Origin: Perilla frutescens
Taxonomy: Eukaryota > Streptophyta > Magnoliopsida > Lamiales > Lamiaceae
Assembly: GCA_026008535.1 (NCBI GenBank)
Contig: BRKX01000009.1
Span: 52,759,001 to 52,823,000 of the forward strand
DNA length: 64,000 nucleotides
Direction: 5' to 3'
The position numbers were made by a program, and so were the translations under genes. The notes beneath the pieces were generated by a model, which was not told the DNA's origin, did not search any database, and saw nothing but the letters and a program-made list of their open reading frames with translations. The number at the start of each line of letters is the position of its first letter. Position 1 is the first letter of the stretch. Shown here in pieces: positions 1-12,500 of this stretch.

Positions 1-38
1 CGCTTTGTCATTGGAGGCACGGGTGCGTCTGATATAAC
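1..38 (-). pseudogene. Exon 7, cut by window edge
   Basis: The acceptor ..AAATAG at 44-39 is followed by an open phase-0 stretch VISDAPVPPMTK that runs off the window. The rest of the gene lies to the left of position 1. Confidence 0.4.
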
Positions 39-273
39 CTATTTCAATATGTAATTGATTAGATTTAATTATAGTCATTTTGTTAAATTGTATAATTCAA
101 ATACTATACTTTTTCTTTTCGGCTGCTCAATCTCCTTCCTACATTGTCTTCCTCGCATGCAGGCTGCTTTCCCTTTCTCCTTTTGCCTTTAGTCTGCATA
201 CAATGTCATTATTCACCAATCAGATTTGTGGCAAAATAAACAAATTATGTGTTACGACTTTAGGCGTCCTTAC

Positions 274-336
274 AGGTATGGTATCAGCACCGCCTTCATT
301 GTCCTTGTTAGAAATTATCTCTGTCTCTTCCACATT
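274..336 (-). pseudogene. Exon 6, 63 nt
   Basis: Acceptor ..CATACAG, donor GTAAGG at 273-268. It is 21 codons long, phase 0 to phase 0, and encodes an acidic stretch (NVEETEIISNKDNEG). It reads through without a stop if unspliced, so the donor is the less certain boundary. Confidence 0.45.
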
Positions 337-416
337 CTGTATGATTACTAAATGATAAGCAACATAGAATTGAAGAATTTTAAATACAATATTTGCGTAC
401 ATGGCTTGAAATGTAC

Positions 417-1102
417 CTCTTTCTCTACTTCTTCACGATAATCTTCTTGTCTGCTCTCATTTGGCAAGCTTTGGTCCTCTACAGTAATGTTGTCAGCCCT
501 AGCAAAATCTTGCGTTAGTCCAAGGCTGAAGCTCGGTGGTTCGAACATCTGATTCTTCCACTTTTCTCTCTTCAGTATTGCTTTTTCTATTTCCTCTAAT
601 GCTGCAATGCATCCAGGATCACTCCAAAACTTGTCATCATCTTCATCTTGATCATAGAACTGTGTGGACCTTGTACTCTCTTCGGTATGAGGTGTTGCAC
701 GCCTGCAACCAACTAATTGTTGCCCAGCATCGACAATTTTCTTGAATCGGGGATTCTCCCAAAGATGGTTCGGAGCCCTTTCGATGAAAAGAATAAGCTG
801 CATCATTGTGTCTGCCATTAGCTTTGACTTTGCTAAGAATTCTGTAGCAAATTGCTGCATGTCATCCGCTTCGACGTCATTGCTTGAACCCTCTCCTCTT
901 CTACCTTCATCATGGGAGAACGATGCATTCTCCTCACCAGTCTTTTGGAATTGTGGACACAACCGTCCACCTCCAAAACCACTTGCTCCATTTCTTGCTT
1001 CTCACGTTTTCGAATTAAGTGGAAGGTCCAACCTTTCACGATTGGGAACGACCGGTCAACAAGTCTCTTACCATGCGATATCACTCGATCTAAATCCATT
1101 AC
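417..1102 (-). pseudogene. Exon 5 with frameshift
   Basis: Acceptor ..GCACAG. It opens with VMDLDRVISHGKRL in phase 0. Near 1005-1010 the frame must shift by one so that the following glycine-rich stretch reads GGGRLCPQFQKTGEEN. The long C-terminal part is open to EVEKE, where the donor GTACAT (416-411) follows. It includes the motif PPSFSLGLTQDFA, often seen in plant Ulp1-associated transposon proteins. Confidence 0.6.
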
Positions 1103-1593
1103 CTGTGCATGGATTTTTTTTAATAAAACAGTTTAACACGTTAGCAAAGACCCAACCGTGGCCCTATAAAGCACCAAATTTATACATGAGTAGCATCAAA
1201 ATGGGACAGGTTGGAGGAGAGTACCAATCAACTTTTGCAATACCAAGTACCAAACACAGCTTTCAGAAGCATCTAGTTTTCATCCCAATTTGCAACAACA
1301 ATAAACAGTTACTCATATGCAACAGACTTCATTATTTCTTCTATCAATATGAACCAAATTTCATCATACTCATCAACTTTACCAAAGAACACATGGATAG
1401 CTTATACTTTATTAAAAGCATCAACATATCAACATACAGATAATATCGCATAAACATTGATTTATCCATACGAATAACTTTTTCCTATAAGTAGCATCAT
1501 CATACGAATAAATATGAATTATCATTCAAGAATAAACACATTCTAACGATGAACATATTATAGTTGAATTTTTTTTCCAAACAAAGTACTTAC

Positions 1594-2230
1594 AGTTATA
1601 TACAAAATAGGGCCGCCAAAGCTCTTCGACTTGTTAGCTTGCCACATACGTTTGTGCTCGATCAGGCTTCGTATGACGTACTCACACTAATCTAGTTCAT
1701 AGATGGCTTTTAGACCTTCGGTATCCATGTACCGCAACATTGGTGCAGCTGCATATCCATTTATGTTGCTCTCGATTAAGCACGCAGTAAGCAAAACAAC
1801 AAAGTTCATCTTAAACGCATCACCACAATCAGCATCTTCCATCATCTTATCATAAACCATCTTCAGCTTTATGCGGTCCCTCTTCATTTCACCAAATTGG
1901 TTGTAAAAGGTTGTCTCCGAGTCTAGCACATCAGATTTCATCCTCCTCTGAATCTTTCTGTCTCCTTTTAGAAATCTAAAAACCAGGTAGACATCCTCTT
2001 CATCAACTGGTATCGACCGTCCGTTTGCCAAAGTCAGCTATGAGCTGTTTGCATTGAAATTATCAGGGACCCAATATGCTAGTTGTTTTGGGACTCTCTC
2101 CACTATCATATGCAAGATATGTTGGAATCCTATGTCCTTAACGACTTCCCGTTGGGCAACTCTGTATTTTTCATTCGCTTGGAAAATCAGTTTTGGACAT
2201 GCTCGGCTGCTTAGCTTTGGATGGGTGGGT
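1594..2230 (-). pseudogene. Exon 4, downstream half
   Basis: It continues exon 4 from the other side of element A. It contains a segment with IFQANEKYRVAQREV, then a TAG stop at 2038-2040, then ANGRSIPVDEEDVYL and MKMNFVVLL-like hydrophobic residues. A second TAG at 1687-1689 follows ELD; the downstream frame (CEYVIRSLIEHKRMW) stays open to the donor GTAAGT at 1593-1588. The open frame across both stops shows they are secondary damage. Confidence 0.7.
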
Positions 2231-3706
2231 TGATAACCTCATATTTTACATGTATTTTGAGGTACATTTGAGTGGTTTTTGATTGGCATTACATGTATGA
2301 AGTGTTGAGTTTTGCATAGTTTTCTATGTTTTGTGCAATGTCACGTGTTTGTTCATTGTGAAGGGAATTAATGCCATTTTTTTGTGTGGACTTCAAATGA
2401 GTGTGGGAATACCCTAGAAAGATAGGAAATCAAGTTAGGAACGCGTTACAAAAATAATCGGGTCAATCAGATGAGAAACAAGTGAGAACGAAGCAAAACA
2501 GTGAGAGGCTACCAATGCTGAAAAATACCCGCCACCGAACTCGCGACCCGGGGGGTCGCGAATCACACTTTTCCCATTTTTCTGTATGGCGCGAAAGAGA
2601 GGGGGTTCTCCTTTGAAATACCCGTGACCCGGTCATGAATTTGGGCATCTGGTCATGAATTTTGGCCACATCAGCGCCACGTGGACTCGCGACCCGAGTC
2701 GCGGGTGACTGGGTCATGAGCGAGGTCGCGAATGCAGCGGGCCTGTCTGATTTTTGACCTATTTTTAGGCTTTTCTTAACTTGGTATTTAAGGGTTTGAT
2801 GCACGAAAATTAGACACAATTTCACCTACCCCAAAATTGCCACCAAAGGTTTGCTGCAGAGAAAAATAGACGCGAAGAACAAGACCAAGGGATTCAAGAG
2901 ATTTCAAGATTATAGACAAATTAATTCTTCCGGGTTTTATTTTCTCTGTTCTTAGGATTGTTCATGTTTTCTTTGTGGATTATTTTAGATATTTATTTTG
3001 CCATGGATAGCTAAAACCCTAGTATTCTAGGGTTGGATTATGATTTATTTATGAAGTTCTTTTGATTCATTTTATTTGGTGTCTATGATTTGATTATGTT
3101 TTGATTATTCCTATTTTTCTCTGTATTATTTACCTGATCACTAAATGATGCAATTTGATGTGTTAATCCATAATTCGAGAGATGAGTTTTAACACAATAT
3201 CTGAAATAATTAACTGGTTAGTCAATATCACTCGAGAGAGTTGCGATTAATTTAGAGAACAATAAATCTTTGGAACCATTAAGAGTTGCATAATAGGTAT
3301 TGAACGGAGACGTTAATATTTGTTGTGTGATCTACAATCTAGGTACTTCGAGAGAAGATTTAGAATACATGAGTGATTGTTCTAGCATGATTTAAATCCC
3401 AACATAGGCATTAAATGAATTGATTAAGAGAATGGATTAAATAATGACTATCCAATCCTAGAATGCGTCTTTTCTTCAGTGTTTGATTTTCTGTGTTGAT
3501 TTCTTCTGTGGTAATTCAGTTTATTTATTAATTTTAGTTTTTAATTAGTTAAATTCAATCATGATTTATAGTCTAGATAACTGCGAGTGACTAAATTGAA
3601 TAACTAGTAGAATAATTATTAAATCTCTGTGGATACGACCTTGTTCACTGCTATACTAGAAGCCTCACTGTACACTTGCAGTTTAGGTGAAAATAAATAC
3701 CCAACA
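2231..3706 (+). repeat. 5' LTR of element A (1476 bp)
   Basis: It matches 17884-20145 along its length, apart from the hAT insertion there. It contains a GC-rich block at about 2520-2740 with palindromic CGCGACCCG-type motifs, unlike the AT-rich surroundings. Several CpG sites intact in the other LTR are TG or CA here, for example GGTCATGAAT against GGTCGCGAAT. Confidence 0.9.
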
Positions 3707-3710
3707 AGTT

Positions 3711-3730
3711 TTTGGCGTCGTTGCCGGGGA
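3711..3730 (+). other. Primer-binding site of element A
   Basis: TTTGGCGTCGTTGCCGGGGA lies four bases after the LTR. It is one substitution from the TTTGGCGCCGTTGCCGGGGA class typical of Athila/Tat gypsy elements. Confidence 0.8.
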
Positions 3731-3856
3731 TTTAATTTTTATTTCGCTATTATTTATATTTAATTTCTTGTGTTAATCTAGACGTTTTTTTTATAATTTT
3801 ATTTTATTTTATTTTATTTTTTTCAGTGTCTTTTGGTGCTTGTAGGAGTATGAGAC

Positions 3857-4488
3857 ATGACTATCAGCAGTTATCTGTGGCATGGAGACTATAAATTCAC
3901 AAATCTGAGAGATGCTGCAGAGATTTATGAGATAAACCCCATCTCGAGATTAGCGACTCAGCTGTCTACCCTAACTTCAACAATCAATAAATTTGATGCA
4001 CTCATCCAATCAAGTTCCGTAGCGTGCATGATTCAACCTTGGGAAAGTATGAACCACGGAATTCTAAGGAATTTTGGGAATATTTACCAAGGTGGCGGTC
4101 TTTACCACCAAGGTAATACACCAAACATGGATGAGTTGCTAATGGCATATATGGAGAGAACTGAGAAGTACATGGGGGAGACGAAAGCTCGATGTGAGAA
4201 GTTAGAAAGCATAATTGGAACCATGGACACACAACTTAAGATAATGGAGATCCAAATGCGACAATTATCTCACGTCATTGAATGCCAACGACAACCTGTC
4301 CAACTTCCGAGAACTACAATTGCAAGCCCTCATTTCTCTCAGCCGCTGCCATATTATTTTTCTACTCCTAATTTAAATTCTTCTTATGAGAACTTTTCTA
4401 ATTTGGAGTATTTTAATCCTTGTGACGAGAGTTTTGTGTTGCAAGATATTCCAAAGAAGAATGGTGAATTCTATACTTGGAGAGATGG
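3857..4488 (+). CDS. Gag-like ORF of element A, cut near its 3' end by element B
   Basis: An open frame from ATG at 3857 encodes about 210 residues. The middle has a predicted coiled-coil stretch (residues about 95-140, with MDELLMAYMERTEKYMG) like the one near the C-terminus of Athila/Tat Gag proteins. There is no zinc knuckle, protease or polymerase. Element B enters at RDG; after B is removed the frame continues a few codons (KERI) to a stop at 16223-16225, so little coding sequence was lost. It may be the packaging remnant of a deletion derivative. The Gag assignment rests on composition and position. Confidence 0.5.
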
Positions 4489-6054
4489 TGACACGCGGTC
4501 GTTTCGCGCTCAAAAATATATTTGTAAACTCCTGTGCCCATAGCGAGCGTAGCTAGCCAATGAGTACGGGTCAATCCCACAGAGAGCTGTTGCGATTCTA
4601 TCTTCAAGGAACCAATCACAAAAGGGGGGTTTTGGTGTTGTCACTATACTGAATTTAAATCTGCAAAAGAAACTAAAGAAAATATCAAATAACAAAAGGT
4701 TCTGGCATTTGAATTAGAAATTTAGTTTAAACATAAATAGCTCGATCATAGGCACACTGATTTTCATACATGATAGATCATCTAGTTATGGTGGTCGGAT
4801 TCCTCTCTGCGTCTCCTCATTGATCCTTTCATTTTAGGTTTAAAAGTGATTCCTCTTCGATTAAACCCCTAACCAGTTACCCACCTCCCGATTCCTCTAA
4901 GAGATGTAAGCAAACAAGCAGCAGTGTGCCCTAGACGGACCCAGATCTGTTATATTCAACTGATTCCTCTTGTGCCCACAACACCCCATTAATTCCCTTA
5001 TTACTATATGAACCGACACGCAGTCACGATTCGCCAATTCAATTAATAGTGGTGTGCCCTCTTTACCTAACGAGTGATCAGCCACATTGGGCATTTCAGA
5101 CACACACTCACGTGGAACAAGGCTCAAGAATTAATAGAAACCAATCATGCATTACTATGCCCATTTTGGCCTCACGAGTCCAGATTTATGCTTAAACCAA
5201 TTTCATCATTCAAATGCCAAAATTAAATATCTAGCCGAGAAGGCTAGACATAATTGAAATTGCAGAAATTAAAGACATAAAATAAACAAGAACTTACTGA
5301 ATTAATTAAGCAAAAACTCAACTCCAACGTTGAGAATCATGAACATATCCTAAGTCCCGAAGGTTTAAGACCTTTCGGATTGTTTTTGGCTGCCTAAGCA
5401 GCGTACTGAAAATGAAATGCAGAAAAGTAAAATGTAGAAATGTTTTAGATTGTCTAAAGCTTGTTTTCCCAGAGACTAAACTTGTTTAAATAACTACATT
5501 TCCGAGTGGATTTTTTCCCATAGGCGGGGGTCTTCTGCTGAAATTTCGGAACGGCGTGCCCTCTTTGATCGGTTGGATAAGCATCAGCTTTATCAAATCC
5601 CTATTTTTTAGGGATTGCTCTTATCTTCTTCGGTTGAGCTTATCTCTTTGTTGCAGCGCCTCCTAAGAGTCCAGCTTAGTTCTAACTCTCCTTTAGAAGT
5701 GTAGCTATCTTCCACCAGCTCTCCTTCAACTGCTTTCTGAGTTTCACGGGAATACCCATTCTGCCCTATGGTCGAGTCTGTACGAGTACTGTGGGCACGG
5801 CATCATCTGTCAGTTCCATCCATATCTGATATGCTCATTCACCGACCGAATGTGGGATGGATACTGGAGAAGTCCCATGTGCCTCTGATGAACATATGTG
5901 CGAGATAAACATGAATAACTGGGCATAAAATGCCCCTTCCGCCAGACTCGACTTTTGGAATGCCCTTTGACCGTAACCTGGTTCTTTTCGACTCAAAACA
6001 CACTAAAAAAGACATTTATAGAGGATAAAATGCCCATAAAAACACGAAATAAAT
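4489..6054 (-). repeat. 3' LTR of element B, inner end deleted
   Basis: It begins TGACACGCGG on the plus strand next to the GATGG duplication and matches 14633-16208. After ACACGAAATAAAT at 6042-6054 the sequence jumps to AGGGTGCAACGC. In C that sequence lies about 47 bp further on, so the LTR edge and polypurine tract are gone. Confidence 0.85.
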
Positions 6055-7152
6055 AGGGTGCAACGCATCCAGAAAAACAAAAGAAAAGAAAAAAGAAAAG
6101 AAACAGACTCAAGACACAAGCATGCAAACTGTTACTCAGTGTGGGCACATCAGAAATAAGCCAACAATAATGCAAAGTTTCAGCATACCTAAAATAGGTC
6201 AAAATTGAGTTTAGCTTGGTGTTCCTCACAGACTCTCTTCACTCAATGTATACTCTCAATTCGGCTGTAATTCTGTACAGATTCGTCCCATAAGTTTGCC
6301 AAAGTTCTGCTGTTCATTCTCCAGAAACCATGATGCATTAGTATCAATAAGGCTTTTTAGGCTACAGTGGGCATTTTAAGTGGGAGGGGTTTTTATTGAT
6401 TGTACAGACCCCTCCTCAGCTCCTTTCTATTCACTACCCTACTGTGCCCTGTTCAGGCACTGAATTTTTCTTATGTTGGGCATTTTGAATACTCGGGGAG
6501 TTTTTATTCAGACTCTTTTTTTTTCTAATCACCCTTTTTTTATATTTAATTTCCCCCTGGCCGTTCATACATATGCCTTCCCAGAAACAACTCTTATTTC
6601 CCCATTTTTTCTTTCCATGTTTTATAATGCCCTGACTAAGTATAAACCATCCCAAAATAAAATTGACTAAGGCATTTCATAGGCTCAAAAGGGGCTGCAA
6701 GGGCTGTGTCATCGGTGGGATTTAATTTATTTTAGTGGTTCAGCAAAACATGGCCTATCTCATCTATATGTGCATCAATAATTCCCAGAGTTAAACACAG
6801 AACAGAGGTAAATTCTAGAACATCATAAGCACATAATTATTCACACTCATGAAAGAAAATTGTAATATGAAGCATACAGCATATAGGCACAAGTCTCACA
6901 GGGCATGCTAAACTCGTTCATCATCCTTATCTTAAATGGGCATGCTGATTTTTTCTGTAAAGCAATTAAAGTTGGATCATCACGTGAAATGCCCACACAG
7001 ACTCACAGAATAGCATGCGTTGACTCAACTACCCACCCACACACTTTGCAACTTGCAAAGTGTGGACACAGACTCAAACAACAAGACAACAAAGAAAATA
7101 GAAAAAATAAAAACAAAACAAAACCTAATCTAAAAGGACAGAAAGAACCAGG
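6055..7152 (-). other. Noncoding 3' region of element B
   Basis: About 1.1 kb lies between the additional ORF and the 3' LTR. It has a counterpart in C at about 50590-51767, including the inverted pair CACTTTGCAACTTGCAAAGTG (7043-7063). I see no coding potential. Confidence 0.6.
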
Positions 7153-9087
7153 CTAGTCAGTTGCAGGCGTTGGGTATGAGAACCCAACATGCTTGAAATA
7201 GGCCTTCAGGGCTGCTTCGATTCGGGTCAGTTTTTTATTGGTCTGGAACTGGGCATTCTCGATCAACTCAAGTCTCCTCGTGATCACTGCGACTGGCTGC
7301 TCTCTCTGTGGTGCCTTCCCTACTGGTGGTTTCCTCAATGTACCTGCCATTGCTAAAAGCATGCTCGAGGGGTCTGCCCCCGGCATAAAGAAAACAGGTT
7401 TTCCATCCTCATCGTCAACCACATCTTGCATTCTCCTCAAGCATTTAAGATCAAAATATTCACGGGGAAGGGGGGTTAAATCAGTATCATGCAAATGAAG
7501 GAGCCTATGTCTAACAGCAAGCTGGGTGATTAATTGGGCACAAGAGATACGATGCCTAGGGTGTGTTTTAATCTCCCGAAAGTGTGCAATGGCCACAGAA
7601 CCAAAATTGATTTTGATTTTATGAACCATGCACTACAAAATAAATAGCTCCTGATTAGTGATTGAATTAGAGCTATCCTTACGGCCGAAAAAATTATAAG
7701 CCAACACCCTATGGCAGAATCTCAAAGCATCATTATTTAAGCAATATCCCTTTGTGGATCCACTTTGAAAAATGGATCCATTCCCAATATCGACCTATTT
7801 CGCATCGACTCCTTCTGCAGAGTTGGGCACTACAGTCACGGCATCGACATACTCCTCATTATGGAGGCCCAAGTATGTCACGATGCCCAACAACATGTTT
7901 AAGTCATCAGCAGACATAGAGTAACTCCTAGCCATCAGTTTAAAAGATAAGACCCTAGTGGATGTAGCAGGCTTGTTCACAGCTTTAATTTTCAAGTTTT
8001 GGACAAAATCACGAGACAAAGACGCAAAAATTACACACTCCATATCTAGAAAACATTCCCAACCGATTGCAGAAAACAAATCCCTTATCTCCTGCTCTAT
8101 ACCAAGAGCTGCGAGCGTCTCAAGGTGGACTTCTTTTGAGTTTATGATACCCCTGACTGGTGGTGGGCCACTGCTGGGCTTACTTGGTATGGGGCTTCCC
8201 ACCCTTCTGCCTCTTTTAGGCACAGGGGCTGAAGTGCCCTCTTCAGCCTTCCTCTTCCGTGAAGAGGCCTCTCCAGCCAGCTTGGCTCCTGCTTTTACAC
8301 TCACTGATTTCCCCACCCTTCGCCTAGGTGAGGAGTCCTCCGAGGGCTCTTCAGAGCCTGCCTGAGTTTGGGAGGGTGCACTGGTTTCTTGCTGCTCCTT
8401 CTCTTCTTCGGTATCTCCTTGCTGGGATACCTCTGGATGTTCGGTTGGCTCTAGAATGGGCTCTCTAACCTTCCTTTTTTCCTTAGCTTTCTTCAGTGCC
8501 CGCTTCTTGATGTCAGTGGGTGCCTCATCCTCCTCTTCAAACAGCGGTACCTTCTCCGGTTGGGGCTCAGCCTCAATGTCTTCTATTTCAGTCAAGTATT
8601 TGTCTAAATCAGTGTCTCTGTCTCCTTCATCTTCAGCTTCTTCTCTTCCTTCAACTTCATCTCCTTCCTCTTCATCTTCCAAGTCCTCGATCTCCACCGA
8701 TGGCACATGAGTCGGAGCCTTAATTGGCTTCTTAGCTTTCTTCTTTTCAGCCCATTTTTTAGACTTGGGCTCAGGCTCTTCAGTAGCCTCTTCCTCCTGC
8801 ATGCCCTCTGCAGTCACCTCATCATCTTGCTGCTCCGTTTGAGTCAGAGTTGCAGAGCTTTCTTCTGTCACCTCAACGTCAGGCGCAGGCTCCTATTCCG
8901 GTGGGTTTTCCTTAGGAAGCTTACTCGAAGTCGCTGCCTTAGATGCAACTTTCCTCTTGGGTTTGACAAAGGGTTTCTTCACGACCTTGGTTGGAGAGAG
9001 CTCTTCAGAGACAGCAGGGTTCTCAAAATCCAAGCGTGCCTTTGGTTCAGCTTTTGGTGCAACTTTCTTCCCTCTTGTCTTCGCCAT
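7153..9087 (-). pseudogene. Additional (post-pol) ORF of element B, three stops
   Basis: It starts MAKTRGKK at 9087 and aligns residue for residue with the intact ORF of element C. It is broken by TAG after NPPE (near 8890), TAG after EGVDAK (near 7795) and TAG after LFIL (near 7630). The C equivalents are CAG, TGG and TGG, so each stop is a C-to-T or G-to-A transition. The charged N-terminal half and conserved C-terminal half are otherwise retained. See the C copy for features. Confidence 0.75.
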
Positions 9088-9200
9088 TGCTGAATTTTAA
9101 AGGTTTTTAGAGATTAGGGTTACAGGAAAATCGAGAGAGAGAGTTCTGATTATTGCAAGAGACGGGTGAAAGTGATAGTGGAGATTTTGTGGGGTAAGGC

Positions 9201-9210
9201 TTTTATATTA
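9201..9210 (-). promoter_or_regulatory. TATA-like box upstream of the additional ORF (B)
   Basis: TAATATAAAA lies about 115 bp before the ATG at 9087. The same box in the same place occurs in element C (53802-53815). It could start a separate transcript; not proven. Confidence 0.35.
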
Positions 9211-9578
9211 AAGAAATCACTATTCATGATTTGACTTGAGACTCTTCAAATTCCTTAGGAGTCTCCCAGATCAGTATGCCCTATGCTAATAGATAAGCCT
9301 TATCCCCTGAAAAATCAGAAAAAACTTTATCTCTTCAGAATGCCTTACTTCAGAATCCCTATTTCCAAGGGATTTATTTTATCTTCATCTTTCTCTCTCA
9401 TTATCTAAACCTGCAAACACCATACTTATCCAAAACAAGCGTAAAATTGCTCCCTAAACTAGTTTAATTAACTGGAAAACTTATTTAAAATAAATAAATA
9501 TGAATTAAGATAAATAAACACCTAGGCTGCCTCTCAGTAGTGCCCCAGTTATTGTCGTGGGCACGACATCTCCCCAGA

Positions 9579-12500
9579 TCAGGCGTAAGTGGGCTCCGCG
9601 AGCCAGATGACTGTGATATCTTCAACAGAGTGCCCCAGGTAAGCTTTCACACGGTGACCATTCACCTTGAAGCGCCCTCCAGTATCTGGATTTATCAGCT
9701 CAATTGCCCCATTTGGGCATTCTGTATATACTTCAAATGGACCAACCCACTTGGTCCTCAGTCCTCCTCCCATAAGCTTGAACCTTGAGTGGTACAAAAG
9801 TATCTTCTGTCCTGGGATAAATCTCTTCCTCCGAATCACTTAATCGTGGAACCTTTTCATCTTTGCTTTGTACAACACCGAATTATCATAGGCCTCTATT
9901 CTCATTTCTTCCATCTCTTGAATTTGAAATTTCCTGAAATGCCCAGCGGCGTCAGGATCCATATTCAGCTTCTGAAGTGCCCATCGTGCTTTGTGTTCTA
10001 ACTTGACTGGCAGATGGCAACACTTTCCAAATAACATCCTGTATGGGAACATCCCAATTGGAGTCTTGAATGCAGTTCGGTATGCCCACAGGGCATCTTC
10101 CAGATGAATACTCCAATCTTTTCGGTTCGGAGCCACAACTTTTCCAAGAATGGCTTTAATTTCTCGATTTGAGACTTCAGCTTAGCCATTTCCTTGGGGA
10201 TGGTAAGGTGTAGTGACCCTATGGTGAACCCCATACTTCTTCAACAATCTTTCCATCGTTTGGTTGCAGAAATGGGTCCCGTGATCACTGATGATGGACC
10301 TGGGCACACCAAACCGACTGAAAATGTGGGATTTCAGAAATGCGGCTACTACCCTTGCATCATTGGTAGGAGTAGCCTTTGCTTCTACACATTTGGACAC
10401 ATAATCAACTGCCAGGATAATGTATTGGTTCCCCCTCGAATTTGGAAAGGGTCCCATAAAATCCATTCCCCAAATATCGAAAATCTCCACGGGCATGATT
10501 GGTGTCATGGGCATTTCATTTCTTCTTGTGATGTTCCCTATCCTCTGGCATTGGTCACACCTTCTGCAGATGTTGTGGGCATCCTTGAATATTGTGGGCC
10601 AAAAGAACCCGCAATCCAAAATTCTTCTCGCTGTTCGGTTTGGTCTGAAATGCCCTCTGCAAGCATAGCTGTGACAATGCTTTAGAATTTCATCTATCTC
10701 CTCATCAGGAACACATCTTCTAATAATTTGATTAGCACACCTTCTCCATAGAATAGGGCAATCCCATGCATAGAACCTGCTCTCATATCTTAGTTTATTT
10801 TTCTGGTACCTTGAGTACCCAATAGGCATTTCCCCAGACTCAAGGTAGTTCACTATATCCACGTACCAGGGTGCTAGAGTGCCCCTTGCTGAATACAAAT
10901 GCCCATCGGGAAAATGATCGGCAGTGGGCATTTCGTCGCCTTTTTCATTCAGCACCCGGCTCAGATGGTCAGCTACCAAGTTCTATGCCCCACTCTTATC
11001 TTTTATTTCAACATCAAACTCCTGTAAAAGCAGAATCCACCTAATCAGTCTTGGCTTCGTCTCTTTCTTGGCCATCAAGTGCCTCAGGGCACCGTGATCT
11101 GTATAGATAATGCTTTTTGCTCCCAAGAGATAAGATCAAAACTTCTCAAATGCAAACACTACTTCCAATAGCTCCTTTTCAGTAGTGGTGTAATTACACT
11201 GTGCCCCATTCAGAGTCTTGGAGGCATAGTAAATTACATGGCTCTCATTTCCTCTCTTCTGCCCCAGTACCGCGCCCACAGCGTAGCCACTGGCGTCACA
11301 CATAATCTCAAAGGACATTCCCTAATCTGGTGGTTGGATGACTGGTGCTGTGACCAGTTGCTTCTTCAGAAAATTAAATGCCTTTTTACACTCTTCATCA
11401 AATTCAAAAGGAACATCTTGCTGCAATAAGTGAGTAATAGGCTGGGTAATTTTTGCAAAATCCTTTATGAACCTCCTGTAGAATCCAGCGTGCCCCAATA
11501 ATCCTCTCACTTGTTTCACCAAAGTGAGATATGACAATTTTTCTATTATGTCCACTTTGGCTTTATCAACCTCAATGCTCCTCTCAGAAACCACATGTCC
11601 CAGCACAATGCCCTCTCTGACCATGAAATGACATTTTTCATAGTTCAACACTAGGCATTTGTCCATACAACGCTGCAACACCTTCTCCAGATTATCTAAA
11701 CATCGATCAAAACAGCTCCCGTACACTGTGAAGTCATCCATGAATACTTCAATACAGTTCTCGAGCAAATCAGAGAATATACTCATCATACATCGCTGAA
11801 ATGTGCCAGGAGCATTGCAGAGGCCAAAGGGCATTCTGCGATAGGCAAACATGCCGAATGGGCACGTGAATGTTGTTTTCTCCTGGTCCTCTTGACTTAC
11901 TGCAATCTGCATGTATCCTGAGTATCCATCTAAAAAACAAAAGAACTTGTTTCCTGGGAGTCTTTCCAACATTTGGTCAATGAACGGAAGTGGGAAATGA
12001 TCCTTCCGTGTGACCGTGTTCAGCTTCCGGTAGTCGATGCAAACTCTCTAGCCAGTTTGCAGTCGTGTGGGCACAAGCTCTCCTTTCTCATTTTTCACAA
12101 CTTGAATGCCCGATTTCTTGGGCATAACATGGATTGGACTGACCCATTTGCTATCTGAAATTAGGTATATAATGCCCTAATCTAAAAGCTTAATTATCTC
12201 TTTTAGCACCACATCCTTCATCACTGGATTGAGCTTTCTTTGTGGATCACGAACGGGCTTTGCATCATCTTCCAAAAAAATTTGTGCATACAAACCGCTG
12301 GGCTAATGCCCTTTATATCTGCCAAGGTCCATCCGAGTGCCTCCTTATACAGTCTCAACAATCTCAAAAGGCGGTCCTCATCAGCTTGATTCAACCCCGC
12401 ACTTATGATTACAGAGAGAGTCTCATTATTCCCTAAATAGGCATATTTCAGATGCCTTGGTAATGCCTTCAACTCCAGCATGAGCGCTTTGATAATAGAA

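Noticed and set aside
742..1443. 233-residue plus-strand frame
   Set aside because: It overlaps exon 5 on the opposite strand, which has homologous motifs and splice sites; this frame is its shadow.
4897..5127. A 76-residue minus-strand frame present in all four LTRs of B and C (also 15041-15271, 49388-49618, 60083-60313)
   Set aside because: Its conservation follows LTR identity. Several of the few differences between B and C change amino acids, and nothing marks it as a gene.
7043..7063. Hairpin CACTTTGCAACTTGCAAAGTG as a transcription terminator
   Set aside because: Conserved in B and C but bacterial-type terminators do not apply; it may only be element structure.
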